Shown here: positions 25,760 through 38,063 of the stretch, piece by piece
Position numbering within the stretch: the first letter of the stretch is position 1
How the letters are laid out: each line of letters starts with the position of its first letter
Assembly (NCBI GenBank): GCA_036785325.1
Contig: JAXIVH010000155.1
Span: 211,001-275,000 of the forward strand
Source: Urophycis tenuis
Lineage: Eukaryota; Chordata; Actinopteri; Gadiformes; Phycidae
Reading direction: 5' to 3'
Length of the DNA stretch: 64,000 nt
The notes under the pieces: model-generated
Databases searched by the model: none
What the model saw: the letters and a program-made list of their open reading frames with translations, nothing else
Told to the model about the DNA's origin: nothing
Made by a program: the position numbers and the translations under genes

Positions 25760-28700
25760 ATGAGAGCCCATAAAGAATCACACTTGCTTGTATGTGTATG
25801 TTTATTTTTATTGTCTTTTTCTTCCCATTTGTCTTCAACAGGTCCATTCTCTTGTAGATTACGGAAACAATTTAATCTGAATGGGCTCCACAAGTCAGGG
25901 GATGTTATTCTGGGAGGGATCTTTGAAATCAACTTTTTCACTGAATCTTCTGACCATTTTACTTCAGAGCCAAAAGATCCCATCTGCTATGGGTATGTCG
26001 AGTATTGTGTCAATCAAGGCTATTTAATTATTCAAAAATTACAAATACAAATGTTTATTCACAACATAATTTGTAACGATAGTGTTTTTTAGCTTTGATC
26101 TTGTAGGTTTCAGACAGGCCCAGACCATGGCCTTTGCTGTTGATGAAATCAACAGAAACTCCAAACTGCTTCCTAACATATCGCTGGGATACAGTCTATA
26201 TGATAGCTGTGTCAAACTAGGGATCTCGTTCAGAGCAGCACTGTCTATGACCAGTGGTAGAGGGGAGCAATTTCAATTAAATGACAGCTGTAACGGGAAT
26301 CCTCCTGTTTTAGGTATTGTGGGAGATACTTCATCAACACGTACTATTGCTGTTTCTAGCATAGTAAGCTTGTACAGGGTACCAATGGTAAGTTCTTACC
26401 TATTTAGCAATCATAAAAGGCTTCTGGATGATGATTGTCACTACTTTCAAATAACTTATGTTATATAATCAATGTCAAGGACAAGGCAAAATAAATGAAT
26501 TCAGATAGATAATTATTTTTATGTTTACATTTGATAGGTGAGTTATTATGCCACGTGTTCCTGCCTGAGTGACAGGAGCCGGTTCCCATCTTTCTTTAGA
26601 ACTATCCCAAGTGATGCATTTCAGGTAAAGAGCTGTCAGTACATTAGACATTGAAACATGAAGGAAAGCTTTGGTCCTAGAGGTTCCAAAAGCTATAAAA
26701 AATGTTATTGTTGTTATTCAACCAGGTGCGAGCTATGCTCCAAATTCTAAGGCGGTTTAACTGGACTTGGTTCGGCCTGTTGATCAGTGATGAAGACTAT
26801 GGACGCCACGCCGCCCATTTATTCCAGTCAGACTTGGCCCAGTCTGGTGCACGCTGTCTGGCTTATCTGGAGGTTCTGCCGTGGGGAAACAATGTGGTTG
26901 AGCTGCAGAGGATCGTTGGCATAATGAAGAAATCCACTTCCAGAGTGGTTATTGTTTTTGCACATCCAAGTAACATGCTTGATCTCATGGAAGAGGTTCA
27001 TTATTCCGTTATAAATGAGGATACAGTAATGGACTTTTCTTTTTGCATGTTTGACTAAGCTGTCAATATGATTACTGAAATTTAAAGTGAAAAGCATATA
27101 ACTTTGGAAATTAATTATTCAAATTAACACTTCAAGTGTATGTGTACAATTTGCATTTCCAAACCACAGGTAGTAAAGCAGAATGTTACAGGCCTACAGT
27201 GGATGGCAAGTGAAGCCTGGTCTGAAGACAAAGTACTCCATATTCCCAGCTACATGCCTTTTCTGGCAGGAACTCTGGGCATTGCCATCCGCCGAGGAGA
27301 GATACCAGGACTCAGGGACTTCCTACTGATGATACGCCCAAACAATGACACACTCAGCAGCCAGGACAACAATATAGTGCGGGCTTCAGATTTTGTCGTC
27401 TGCCTATTTTATCTTGTATGAACATTCTTCAAAATGTATGTGATCTCAGTGCTACTTCTGATTGCTTAAAAACCCCTTATGAATTAATTTCCCTTCATTA
27501 GGTGAAGCAGTTTTGGGAGCACATATTTCAGTGTAAGTTTGTATCTGCTGAAATGGAGGCAGAAGAACAGACTCAAGAAAGGCTTTGTACAGGGACTGAG
27601 GATCTAAGGAATATGAAGACTGAATTCCTGGATATGTCTAACCTCAGGCCAGAGTATAATGTGTACAAGGCAGTATATGCCCTGGCACATGCCTTACATG
27701 ACCTTCTGCAGTGTGTTCCAGGGAGTGGACCTTTCCAAGGTCATAGCTGTGCCAGTTTACAGGGACTAGAGCCATGGCAGGTATGTTTTCAGTTCAATTA
27801 AATTGTATTACTCTATTTTGCTGTTATTTATTAGAAGATAAATGTAGAATTGAGAACTCAATAGTTCAACTGGTTTTTACTTTTTCATTTTCACTGTACT
27901 TATTCTGTCTTTTACCATACAGATTTTGTATTATTTGCAAAAGGTAAATTTCACTACAGCTTTTGGTGATCAAGTGTCATTTGATGAGAATGGGGATGCT
28001 TTACCAATCTATGATGTGATGAACTGGATGTGGCTCCCAGAAGGAAGTACAGAGGTTAAAAATGTGGGAGAGGTCAAAGAATTGGCCTCAAAAATTGTTG
28101 ATCTGATCCTTGATGAAGACAAAATCTTTTGGAATTTTGAATCAAAAAAGGTCTGCTTAACAGCTACATATTTTGTGACATGTTTCATTTCTCATAGTAG
28201 GAAATATTGTTTAATGGAATCATGTAATAATGCAATAATGCTCCATCCTTAGCCTCCCAAGTCGGTGTGTAGTGAGAGCTGTCCCCCAGGCACCCGCATG
28301 GCCAGAAAGAAGGGTGAACCTGTCTGCTGCTTTGACTGCATGCCTTGTTCTGAAGGAAAAGTTAGCAACATGACAGGTTTGTTCGCAATGCTTATGTATA
28401 CACTGCACATATTTGTTTCAGAAGAATTGACCAATTATAATAATTATTTATTATTGTTAGATTCAACAGAATGCAAAAGGTGTCCAGAGGATTTTTGGTC
28501 CAACTTTAAACATGATGACTGCGTACCCAAAAGCATGGAATTTCTTTCCTATGATGAACCTCTGGGAATCTCCTTGACAACTGCTTCAATATTTGGAGCA
28601 CTTTTATGCACTATTGTTTTGGGAATCTTTACACATCATCGTACCACACCAGTGGTTAGGGCCAACAACTCAGAACTCAGCTTTCTCATTCTGCTGTCCC

Positions 28701-29374
28701 TCAAATTATGCTTCTTATGCTCCTTGCTTTTTATTGGCCAACCAAGGCTCTGGACCTGTCAGTTGAGACATGCAATCTTTGGGATCAGCTTTGTTCTGTG
28801 TGTCTCGTGTATCTTGGTGAAGACCATGGTAGTTCTGGCAGTATTCAAGGCCTCCAAACCAGGTGGTGCTAGTAGTTTGAAGTGGTTTGGGGCAATGCAA
28901 CAGAGAGGGACGGTTGTATTTCTTACTCTAATACAAGCAGGAATTTGTACAACATGGCTTGTGTCTTCCTCACCTGCTGCTCATGAAAACACAGAGTACT
29001 ACAGTGACAGGATATTAGTTGAGTGTGTAGTGGGTTCTACAGTTGGATTTGGAATACTACTAGGCTATATTGGCTTACTGGCTGTTCTCAGTTTCCTGCT
29101 TGCATTCTTAGGACGCAATCTTCCCGATAACTTCAATGAGGCCAAGTTTATCACCTTCAGCACATTGGTTTTCTGTGTTGTTTGGGTAGCCTTCATTCCA
29201 GCATATGTCAACTCCCCTGGTAAATATGCAGATGCTGTAGAGGTATTTGCAATTCTAGCTTCTAGTTTTGGGCTGTTACTGGCCCTATTTGGACCAAAGT
29301 GCTATATTATTTTGCTTAAGCCTGAGAAAAACACAAAAAAAGCTTTAATGGGACGAGGCACACCAAGATTATAG
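25760..29374 (+). CDS. V2R/OlfC-like class C receptor A2
   Basis: Intact subfamily A receptor. Exons: 25760-25992, 26093-26387, 26538-26624, 26726-26995, 27170-27376, 27502-27780, 27923-28150, 28253-28376, 28461-29374. They total 2637 bp, 878 aa, with no stop. Domain order as in A1: signal peptide (LLVCVCLFLL), Venus-flytrap domain with GDTSST and VSYYATC, cysteine-rich linker ([12 protein letters not shown]), seven helices ending in [13 protein letters not shown] and a short tail. The start ATG is conserved across A genes; two in-frame ATGs lie upstream but would fall in the leader. Its 3' half, from intron 6 onward, and its 3' flank are nearly the same as those of pseudogene A4, which identifies it as one partner of the unequal crossover. 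AATAAA occurs near 29410, about 35 bp after the stop. Confidence 0.93.
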
Positions 29375-29589
29375 AAATGATTCAATGAACATTTGTCATG
29401 GGTGTTATTCAATAAATACATTTAGTCAGTGAGGATTAGACATTAACTGCATTGTATGATAACTGAATTGTAAATTGTAGCCATTTGAAATGTAAATCAG
29501 TTATATATCTGTACTTATTTAATTTGACCAACATATGTCAAAAAGGTAATAAATCTTGTATTCACATTGTGAAGACATGCATAAACAGT

Positions 29590-29977
29590 GGGGAAAATAA
29601 GTATTGAACGCGTCAACATTTTTCTCAGTAAATATATTTCTGATGGGGCTATTGACATGAAATTGTCACCAGATATTGGAAACAACCCAACGAATCCACA
29701 CCGATAAAGAAATCAATAGATGAATGTCAATTAATTAAGTTATTTGTAATAAAGTGGAATGACCCAGGGAATAAGTATTGAACACACTTACTGAAATGTA
29801 TTTAATACTTAGTAGAAAAGCCTTTATTGGTAATGACAGCTTCAAGACGCCTCCTGTATGAAGAAACTAGTCCACATGCATTGCTCCGGTGTGATTTTGG
29901 CCCATTCTTCCACACAAACTGTCTTCAAATCTTGAAGACAGTTCCGGGTGCCTCTTCTATGAAATCTGATCTTCAGT
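29590..29977 (-). mobile_element. Tc1/mariner transposon fragment
   Basis: The minus strand encodes, with errors, the end of a Tc1-type transposase (VSSYRRRLEAVITNKGFSTK) followed by the transposon's terminal non-coding part ending in GGGAAAATAAG-like sequence on the plus strand. Only one transposon end is present. The same fragment is at 44741-45122 because of the segmental duplication, not a second insertion. Confidence 0.75.
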
Positions 29978-30004
29978 TATTTAATTATTTATCTAAGTGA
30001 ACAA

Positions 30005-30085
30005 ACCAAGAGAACCGATGTAAGCTGCGATAAAAGTGATCCAAACCGCACACGATATTGGCATACTGAATTTTATTTGCGATTA
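30005..30085 (-). pseudogene. Orphan subfamily B 7TM exon fragment, left copy
   Basis: Matches about 75 bp of the B 7TM exon (helix 6 region, minus-strand FIAAY/ITFIPAY segment) but lacks both flanks of that exon. It lies in the flank between A2 and B2 and recurs at 45155-45240, so it predates the duplication. Confidence 0.65.
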
Positions 30086-30171
30086 AGTTACATTGATAAA
30101 TTAATGTTATATAAAGATCACCTACCAATGGGACAAAAAATTTCAAAAACTACTTTTTATACGAGGGTTAA

Positions 30172-31094
30172 AGTGATGGTTCGGAAAAAAATTCACCCTG
30201 AGGTAATTTCCACCAATAATCCAGCCAAATACCCCCTCGGATGCATTTTTAGTGACAGTCAATATTGGTCAAGTTTAGGGGTATAAGCCGAATGGCTTAA
30301 TACTGGAGTGAATGGTACAGTGTGTTTATCTCGTAAATTACCCCACTAATAATGCATGGATTGTTACCCAACTTCTGTAGTAGTACATATATGGTCTGTA
30401 CTCACAAAACGAGGCATGTGAAAGTTTGTAAGTACACCAGGAGTTTATTTAAAAGAGCACTTTCGTGATAGCTTCAACTCTGCTGCTAACGCTACCGCTG
30501 CGTCAACATCACTTCCATCTCTCCGAAAAAGTACGTAAAAGTCCTCTTCAACTATATACAAATAAATGGGAATATAACATCTAAACTATGGATTTGGGGA
30601 CTGTCGTACACAACAAACAATGTACATAATATCAAGTATTCAATTATTTCAGTTGTCAATACATTTCGATGGAGTGTTGAATTCACTAACTTTTTCCTTA
30701 CACTTGTGAGTTTTGGAGAGGACTTTTACAAACTTTTCCGGAAAGACAGAAGTGAGGTCGATGCAGTGGTAGCGTTAGCAGCAGAGAGTTGAAGCTATCA
30801 GGAATGTGCTCTTTTAAATAAACTCCTGGTGTACTTACAAACTTTCAAATGCCTCGTTTTGCGAGGACAGACCCTATATGTACTACTACAGATGTTGGGT
30901 AACAATCCATGCATTATTAGTGGGGTAATTTAAGAGATATACACACTGTACCATTCACTCCAGTACTAAGCCATTCAGCTTTTACCCCTAAACTTGATCA
31001 ATATTGACCGTCGCTAAAAATGCATATGAGGGGGTATTTGGCTGGATTATTGGTGGAAATTACCTCAGGGTGAATTTTACTCCGAACCATCACT
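30172..31094. mobile_element. Foldback DNA element with long terminal inverted repeats, TTAA target
   Basis: Begins AGTGATGGTTCGGA and ends with its reverse complement TCCGAACCATCACT. The inverted repeats run for about 390 bp each (about 30172-30560 and 30710-31094) around a short spacer. TTAA flanks both ends (30168-30171, 31095-31098). The duplicated locus at about 45316-45325 has the empty site with one TTAA. There is no coding capacity, so it is non-autonomous. The TTAA target suggests piggyBac or Kolobok; the terminal bases are not the usual piggyBac CCC. Confidence 0.88.
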
Positions 31095-31610
31095 TTAAGA
31101 CAGGACGGAGGTGCTAAAAGCTGGGAATCAAAATTAAGAATTTTGAGAAGTGTATAACCATTGCAGTTGAAAAAAAAGACGGTTAAGTGTCGAGTGAGCA
31201 TGCAGTTTTAATTTCAATTAACACAGGTGAATTAATTAGCCAAAGAAATGTATTGTTGTTATTTAGCCAAACAAGGTAAAATTATAGACTTTCTGTGTAT
31301 CATTGAATGCTTTTTGTATAAACAACCAACCTGCATTTAGGTGTTTGAAAATGCTCTGCATGAATGAAAGGATGAAATGAACATTTTTCTAGAATAGATG
31401 TTATGAATTCAATGAAATTGAAAAGTTTAATTGGTATATGTAATCTATAATACAAACAACAAATCATGGATGACTCAAATTTAAAATGATGAATGCATTT
31501 CTTTCTAAATATACTACACAAGTAAGTATGATATTGTAATTCCACAAGCATATAAGCTAAGTAAAATTAGTTTCTTTCTGCATGAATAAATACAAAAAAA
31601 GCCTCTGGAA

Positions 31611-34600
31611 TTACTTTTTACCCATTACGTTTTTCTTTGTGTTTTTCTCTGGCCTAAACAAAATTATAAAACATTTAGGAATGAATATACAGATAATCAA
31701 TCCAAAACTAGAGGCCAATATTGCAAAGATCTCCACAGCTACAGTGAACTTCCCAGGGGAACTGATGTAAGCTGGGATAAAAGTGATCCAAACAGCACAG
31801 AATATTAGCATACTAAATGTGATTAGTTTAGCTTCATTAAAATTGTCAGGTAGTTTTCGGGCTAGAACAGCCAATACAAAACAAAATATTGCAAGGAGCC
31901 CAATGTACCCAAGCACAGCCCAGAAACCTATCGCTGAGCCTAATGCACATTCTAGAATGATTTTTTCCTTGTATGTGGTAAGGTTTCTAATAGAGAAAGG
32001 GGGATTCAGAATCAACCACAAAATACATATCAAAACTTGAACAAATGTAAAAGATACTACAGTCATTCTCTGCTGTGTAGGCCCAAACCATTTCATAACA
32101 TTATTACCTGGCAGTGTAGCTCTGAAGGCCATTAACACAACCAGAGTTTTCCCCAGAACACAAGAGATACAGAGGACAAACGTGATCCCAAAAGCTGTGT
32201 GGCGAAGCATACAAGACCAGTCTGAAGGTGGACCAATGAAAGTCAGAGAACACAGGAAACACAGAGTCAAGGAGAGGAGTAGCAGGAAGCTCAGCTCAGA
32301 GTTGTTGGCCCGAACAATAGCAGATGATCTGTGCTGGAAGAATACTATGGCTGTAGCAATACTTAAGCAGGCTCCTCCAACTGAGAATGCTGCCAAAATA
32401 ATCCCCAGGATCTCATGCATGGAGAGAAACTCAACAGGCTTAGGAAGACATAAATTATTCTGTTTATTGGGCCAGAACTCATCAGGACAAGGGAAACAGT
32501 CTGACGAATCTGGAGAGAATAATATCAACTATTAAATCAGGGGAGGATTTTGGCATTTTTCAGTATTATTATGAATAAAATGTGTTATACCTGAAGTATT
32601 GCTCATCTCTCCTTCAGCACATGGTACACAGTCATAGCAGCAAACCGGCTTCCCCTTCTGGAGAACCTTGCGCATTCCTGGTGGGCAGCTGTCACTGCAT
32701 ACGGACACAGGAACCTGATGCACACAGATATACAGCTTTACATACAAGAAAATAAATGTAATTAAATGAATTCAAAATATGGAAAAAACATGTAAAATAT
32801 GTAGTTATTCCTGCCTGTGCACCACCATCTGACCAACTGATGTTCCTTATCATATTAAATTTCTGCCCAATAGAAAGTGAATCATCGTAGTGTCCCACTG
32901 TTACAAATTCCAGGCCCCCATTCTCATTTTTCTGCCAATTAACAAGCTCATAATAGGCCACAGGGTCACCATTGGCATTAAATGAGACGTGGTAACCATT
33001 ACGGGAGAAATTAACTCTTTTCAACTGATCAAAAACCTGTATGGATGAAAAAATTGTGAAAACAATGGTCATGATCTATTTTGATATAGCACACATTTGT
33101 TTTTCAAAGTTCAAAAAAGTAAATGTAATGACCTGCCCTGGCTCTACTTTCATGAATTGGTCACATTGTAACGAGGAATTTATCTTCTTACACACCAAAT
33201 TGTGTATGGCGTGTGCTATTGCATAAACAGCTTTGTACACCATATTTGTGATTCTGAGCTGAGAAGTGTCAGTGTACGGGTTTTGGAGCTTCTGTATATC
33301 TTCTGTTCCATCACATACTCTTTCTGCTGAGCCAGCCTCTACAAATGCAGACAGAGGTTTCAAGTTAACTGACAAAATTGATTGTAGGATTTACATGGAT
33401 TATGTTTTTAAAAGTATATATACGTAAGACTTTTTATTTATTCACAAAATAAGATTATTTCATTATATTTATTTTTTTGTCCTAGCTTTTATGCTTGTAT
33501 ATTTCTGTTTGTAGATTCTCTAAAAAAAAAAAAGGTCGGGTCTAATTGCTCAATGGTATGTCACATAGTCTCACTCCCTCGGTCAAGACAAAAGAGCGAG
33601 GAACATGTGAGAAATAATGACATAATTTATCATCTCACTTTTTTCGAGCTGGCAGTTGAATGCATCCTCCCACAATTCAGTCAACAACTGAGACGCAGAT
33701 ACTTTGGCAGGGGGGAGATCCAGAAGGTATTCTCTGAATCCAGGTACAACAGATTGTGGAATACCAAATCCAATGGCCCCAGAACAAAAGCCAAACCTCA
33801 GCATTTCAGGATCAGTTACCCAGGATTCACTGCCTATCCATTGCCGTGGAGGAAAGGGCTTGCGGGCCAACTCCTCCAACAGAATCCTCATATCTCCTGA
33901 CGCTGTGAATGCCACGACAATTAAGGCTGTAGACCTTAGAGAATATGGCAATAAAATAACTTTAAGGCCATAGCAAAAAAGAGACACATTTTTAATGACT
34001 TTAGTCTATTTCATCAACATTTATGTTGTCAGGACCACAATGGGAATAATTAACTCATAAACCTGCGGATAACGTCAGCCACTTGTTGAATCTTGCTGTG
34101 AGGATCAGTGCGATAGAATGATTCAGAGTATTCCACACATATACCCTCTTTGTGTGCTGCTCGTAGAAAGGACGCCATACCATTGTTACCATAGTCTGAG
34201 TTTGACTGAACAGTGCCAATCCAAGTCCAACCAAAATGTTTCACAAGTTTGGCAAGAGCATCAGCCTGGAACTGGTCACTGGGGATGGTTCTAAAAAAAG
34301 TTGGGTATTGGGTCTTGTCAGACAAACATGCACATGTAGCAAAGTGACTGACCTAAAGGAGAAAAAAGAACATGACAATGCATTTAATGAAAAAAAACAT
34401 CAGACAAGGCACTGATTATATAAACACTATCTGCATTATTAGAAACATTACCTGTGGAATGTCAAAAGGCCCGATGATGCGTGACATGCTGATACTTGGT
34501 GTGGATCCAGACTCACCCACTACAGCGGATACCCTGCCAGATCGGGAACACTTTTTATTTGAGTCATACAATGGTTGCAAGCCGTTTGCGAGCTGAAACG

Positions 34601-35287
34601 CCACCTGGACTGCTACGGGTACCGCGGCACAGGAGTCATGGATTTGGTAACCGAGTGTAATGCCTGGCAGAAGGTCCGAGCTGTTGTTAATTTCTTCGAT
34701 GGCGAAGACCATAGCACGCGAAAAGCGCAATTCACGCGTGTCCATGCTGCAACAAGATTGGCACATGCAAGCATTATAATGAACAGATTGATCGACAAGT
34801 TTAGATCGACATTGATGCATATTCCAATTTCTGTTATTGATCTGAAATAGCATTAACATATTTTTGGATAACATTGATAGATTCAAAATGTGTGTTCCAC
34901 AGCAAATGCATTTTTACCTGTGCACTATTTTTTTCCCACTCTAACTCACCTCCCTGTACATTCTAGAGGCTCTGGTTGGCTGGTGTAGTTATGCTTCACT
35001 GTTATCATGGAGTTATGTATAGAAAAAACACCTCCAATAAGGAAGTCCCCTTCCAGTGTGAATACAGGAGGACGAGGAGTGCCTCGAAGCATACATTTAA
35101 CAGAATTAGTAGCATTCCCTGCATCAGATAAATCCCCAATCTTAACCTTACCACCGTTCTCAGGCCCCGTAGGGCCAGGTCTTTGTAGTAGGCCATCTGC
35201 AGACTCATGCAAAGCAAGAGCAAGACAGAGCACAACCAATCCCAGAGAAAGGCTTGGCCCAAACAAAACAATTACAGAACTCTTCAT
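31611..35287 (-). CDS. V2R/OlfC-like class C receptor B2
   Basis: Intact subfamily B receptor. Exons in transcript order: 34950-35287, 34452-34746, 34063-34352, 33639-33934, 33133-33338, 32815-33036, 32591-32714, 31611-32509; 2670 bp, 889 aa. It has the same domain order, splice phases and GC donor after exon 6 as B1. It is nearly identical to B3, its partner in the tandem duplication. Several of the differences fall in exons 1 and 6 (for example [12 protein letters not shown], where B1 and B3 have IHYSMKT), and in those cases B2 carries the derived state. It faces pseudogene A3 head to head, so it may have outlived its paired A gene. Start: the conserved Met at 35287; a second in-frame Met is at 35299. 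Confidence 0.93.
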
Positions 35288-35342
35288 CCTTATCAACATA
35301 GGGCTATGTGACACAGATGAGGCGGATCCTACATACAACAGT

Positions 35343-35370
35343 TTATATAGACTCTCCAATAGCTGCTGAC
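35343..35370 (-). promoter_or_regulatory. Subfamily B promoter of B2
   Basis: Minus strand GTCAGCAGCTATTGG followed by AGAGTCTATATAAAC; the TATA box is at 35343-35349. It matches the B1 and B3 promoters. Confidence 0.7.
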
Positions 35371-36450
35371 TGTTTTCCAGCTCATGTTATTTACTGCTTC
35401 AGTACATTTTGTTTCCAGAATCTAATTAACAAGCAGACAGAACAAATGAACAATAATAATAACAAAAATAAATTACTTTATTTATTTAGCTGACGCTTTT
35501 ATCCAAAGACACTAACAATAAATGCATTCAACCATGAAGATTACAACCCAAGAAATGATCAAGAGTCAGGCTCGTACATTACAAAAATAAGAAAAATGCT
35601 TCAAGTGCTATGACATAAAAATAAGAGGCACGAGAATTCAATTTGTTCATGGACCAGCATCTAACAGATTTTCAGTTTTCAGTCTGCGACAGATGTGTAG
35701 GCGCTATTGATGTGATAATCAACTTCCTGTATTAAAACCATTTGTAATGAGTTTTGACAGTGCTGAATTATAACTGTGTGTACATTTTGGCTATATACAC
35801 TGGTTTGCCATTTCTCATGAAATAAGATAGGTTGATTGTTACATACTTTATGTCCATGTGTTTAACATACTTAAAGGTGCAGTGTGTACGATTTACTGTA
35901 GTGGCATCTAGCAGTGGGGTTGCAGATTGCACCCAACTGAATAAAAAATATATAGAGAAAATTGAAAATAAATAAATACAATTTGTTCAGTAAATAAAGC
36001 ATTATGGCTAAAGCATTATGGCTGGTTATTAAATCAGAAAATAGTTTTACTTTGTGTATTGATTTCCTCTTGTTTTCCCTTGTATTTTTATGCTAATTTG
36101 TCTTTGCAAAATGAACACATTGGGGCATAAGCAGGGTAGCTTACTTTTTCTTTAATTTTCAGTTTCCCAATGGCCATGGCCTTGCAGTTTTAATTGGGTA
36201 CAAAGGGGGCACTTGCACATTTTCTTCCACTGGACGTATCACAAATAACAAATTGTGGTTGGTTCAGTTTCAATCACAAAACTCACAAAGATAGTTAATG
36301 ATGTTTAATGACAATGATTAAATGATTGATTAAAGTGTGTCTGTACATTTAACATTGTTTGGTCTTATGTGGTAAAATAAATGTAGGGAAATAACAAATA
36401 TACTTTGTTTTTATTCTCTGAATGCAGTCCAGGTCCTCCTCCACAAATGT
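35371..36450. other. Divergent spacer B2/A3 with repeat fragments
   Basis: Contains a SINE-like core at about 35480-35530 (GACGCTTTTATCC) and a dispersed fish repeat at about 35871-35945 starting TTAAAGGTGCAGTGTGTACG. Both recur in the homologous spacer at 49.8-50.25 kb. A non-repetitive block at about 36100-36450 is also conserved there. No exon is seen. Confidence 0.6.
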
Positions 36451-36527
36451 CTGCCCAGTCCTGACAGGCACACCAGTCAAAAAATATGTAAATAGGCAAA
36501 GGGGATGGCAATAGACTGTTTATAAAG
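36451..36527 (+). promoter_or_regulatory. Subfamily A promoter module of A3 (pseudogene)
   Basis: Retains GCCCAGTCCTGACAGGCA and GGCAATAGACTGTTTATAAAG-type sequence with the TATA box at 36521-36527. The promoter appears intact although the gene it drives is broken. Confidence 0.65.
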
Positions 36528-37254
36528 TAAAGTGTTTGAGAAAGACTTTTGTATAAGTAAGGGGGGTTCAGATTGGAGGGCTGTCATGAGAGTTAATAAA
36601 AAACCCACTTGCTCATATGTGTATGCTTATTTTTGTTCTCTTTATCTTCACATATGTCTTTAACAGGTTCATTCTCTTGTAGGACAAAGAGACAATTTAA
36701 TCTAAATGGAATGCATAAATTTGGGGATATTATTCTAGGAGGGATCTTTGAGATGAACTTTTTCACTGCATTTTCTGAACTGTATTTTACTTCAGAACCA
36801 CATGATCCCATCTGCCATGGGTGAGTCCATCTTGCATCAAGGATCAATATTTACCATCCAATGACAATTGAGCTAATACACATATTTTGTATTATTACTT
36901 GTTTGTTTTTTTTTAGCTTTGATATTCTAGGTTTCAGACAAGCCCAGGCCATGGCCTTTGCCATTGATGAAATTAACAGAAACTCCAAACTGCTTCCGAA
37001 TATATCGCTGGGATACAGTCTATATGATAGCTGCAGCAAACTAGGGATCTCATTCCGAGCAGCCCTGTCTACGACCAGTGGCAGAGGAGAGCCGTTTCAA
37101 TTAAGTGACAACTGTTATGGGAATCCTCCTGTGTTTGGTATTGTGGGAGATTCTTCTTCAACACATACTATTGCCATTTCTAGTATCCTGAGCTTGTACC
37201 GTTTACCAATGGTAAGTCAAATGTCAGAAAAGGCTTGGTTGTCATTACCTTTCA

Positions 37255-38063
37255 GGTTGGTTTAATATACACCCTCTGGTGCAACCTAGACACATCATCA
37301 GTGATGTAACCTGAGGTCATCGGGTGTTTCGGGTCTCTCAACATCAGACACCCTCGCCCCAGGCGACCCAGCCGGGGGTGATCAGACCCCGGCTTGTGTC
37401 TAGGTAGCTTGTGTGGCCCACGGATCACCCCTCATTATCCACAGCCATCTTGATGCCTTCTCAGCAGCATCAGTGGTGTTTTTGATGGCTTTCTTGCTGT
37501 GCAGTCCCCTTATTCCTAACAACTTGAGGGCCCTGCAGAGTGACTGGCCTGCGAAACCCCGGCATCCAACCTCAATGGGACTACACCGAGTCTTCCATCC
37601 GTTGCGCCGGCATTCGCCTGCCAGTTCCTCATATTTGGCCCTCTTCCTCTCAAATGCCTCCTCCATCCGGTCTTCCCAGGGCACAGTCAAATCCAGCAGT
37701 ATCACCTGCCTTGTTGATTCTGACATAAGAACCAAGTCCGGCCTAAGTGTGGTCACTGCAATGGTCTCTGGGAATTTAAGCTCTTTCCCCAAGTCCACCT
37801 TCAGCTGCCAGTCCCTAGCTGTTGTCAGGAGCCCCCCTGTTTGGCCTGGGCGGTGTTGAGGCTTCTCACCAGATTTAACAAAGGTGATCTTAATTGAACG
37901 CCTAGCTGGCTGTTGCTGCTTGCTGAGTGAGATCCCTGAGCAGACCCCCGGGGGTATAACTCTTTAGGGTTTTCCGTAGCTTATTGTGGGAGCTCCCTCA
38001 CGGGAGCTGCAGTTTGGGGTGCTAGCCCTCCCTGCCCCGGTTGCTGTCTCTCCAGCTGTCTGT
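37255..38063 (-). mobile_element. LINE 3' fragment with endonuclease-like C-terminus, in A3 intron 2
   Basis: Absent from the paralogous intron of A5, which gives clean edges (TTCA|GGTTGG at 37254 and TGTCA|AAT near 38065). The minus-strand frame 37400-37798 encodes a domain with RPDLVLMSES, ILLDLTVPWED and ERKRAKYEEL. The PD...D...K pattern resembles the restriction-like endonuclease at the C-terminus of R2/NeSL/HERO-type LINEs. The assignment to that group is inference. A second copy begins at about 63804, also inside a receptor gene and in the same orientation. Confidence 0.75.

Noticed and set aside
30172..31094. Long inverted repeat as a precursor of a regulatory hairpin RNA
   Set aside because: Transposon features (TTAA duplication and empty site at the paralogous locus) explain it; no evidence of transcription.
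37413..37859. Plus-strand frame in A3 intron 2
   Set aside because: Antisense to the endonuclease-like LINE frame, which has the family motifs.
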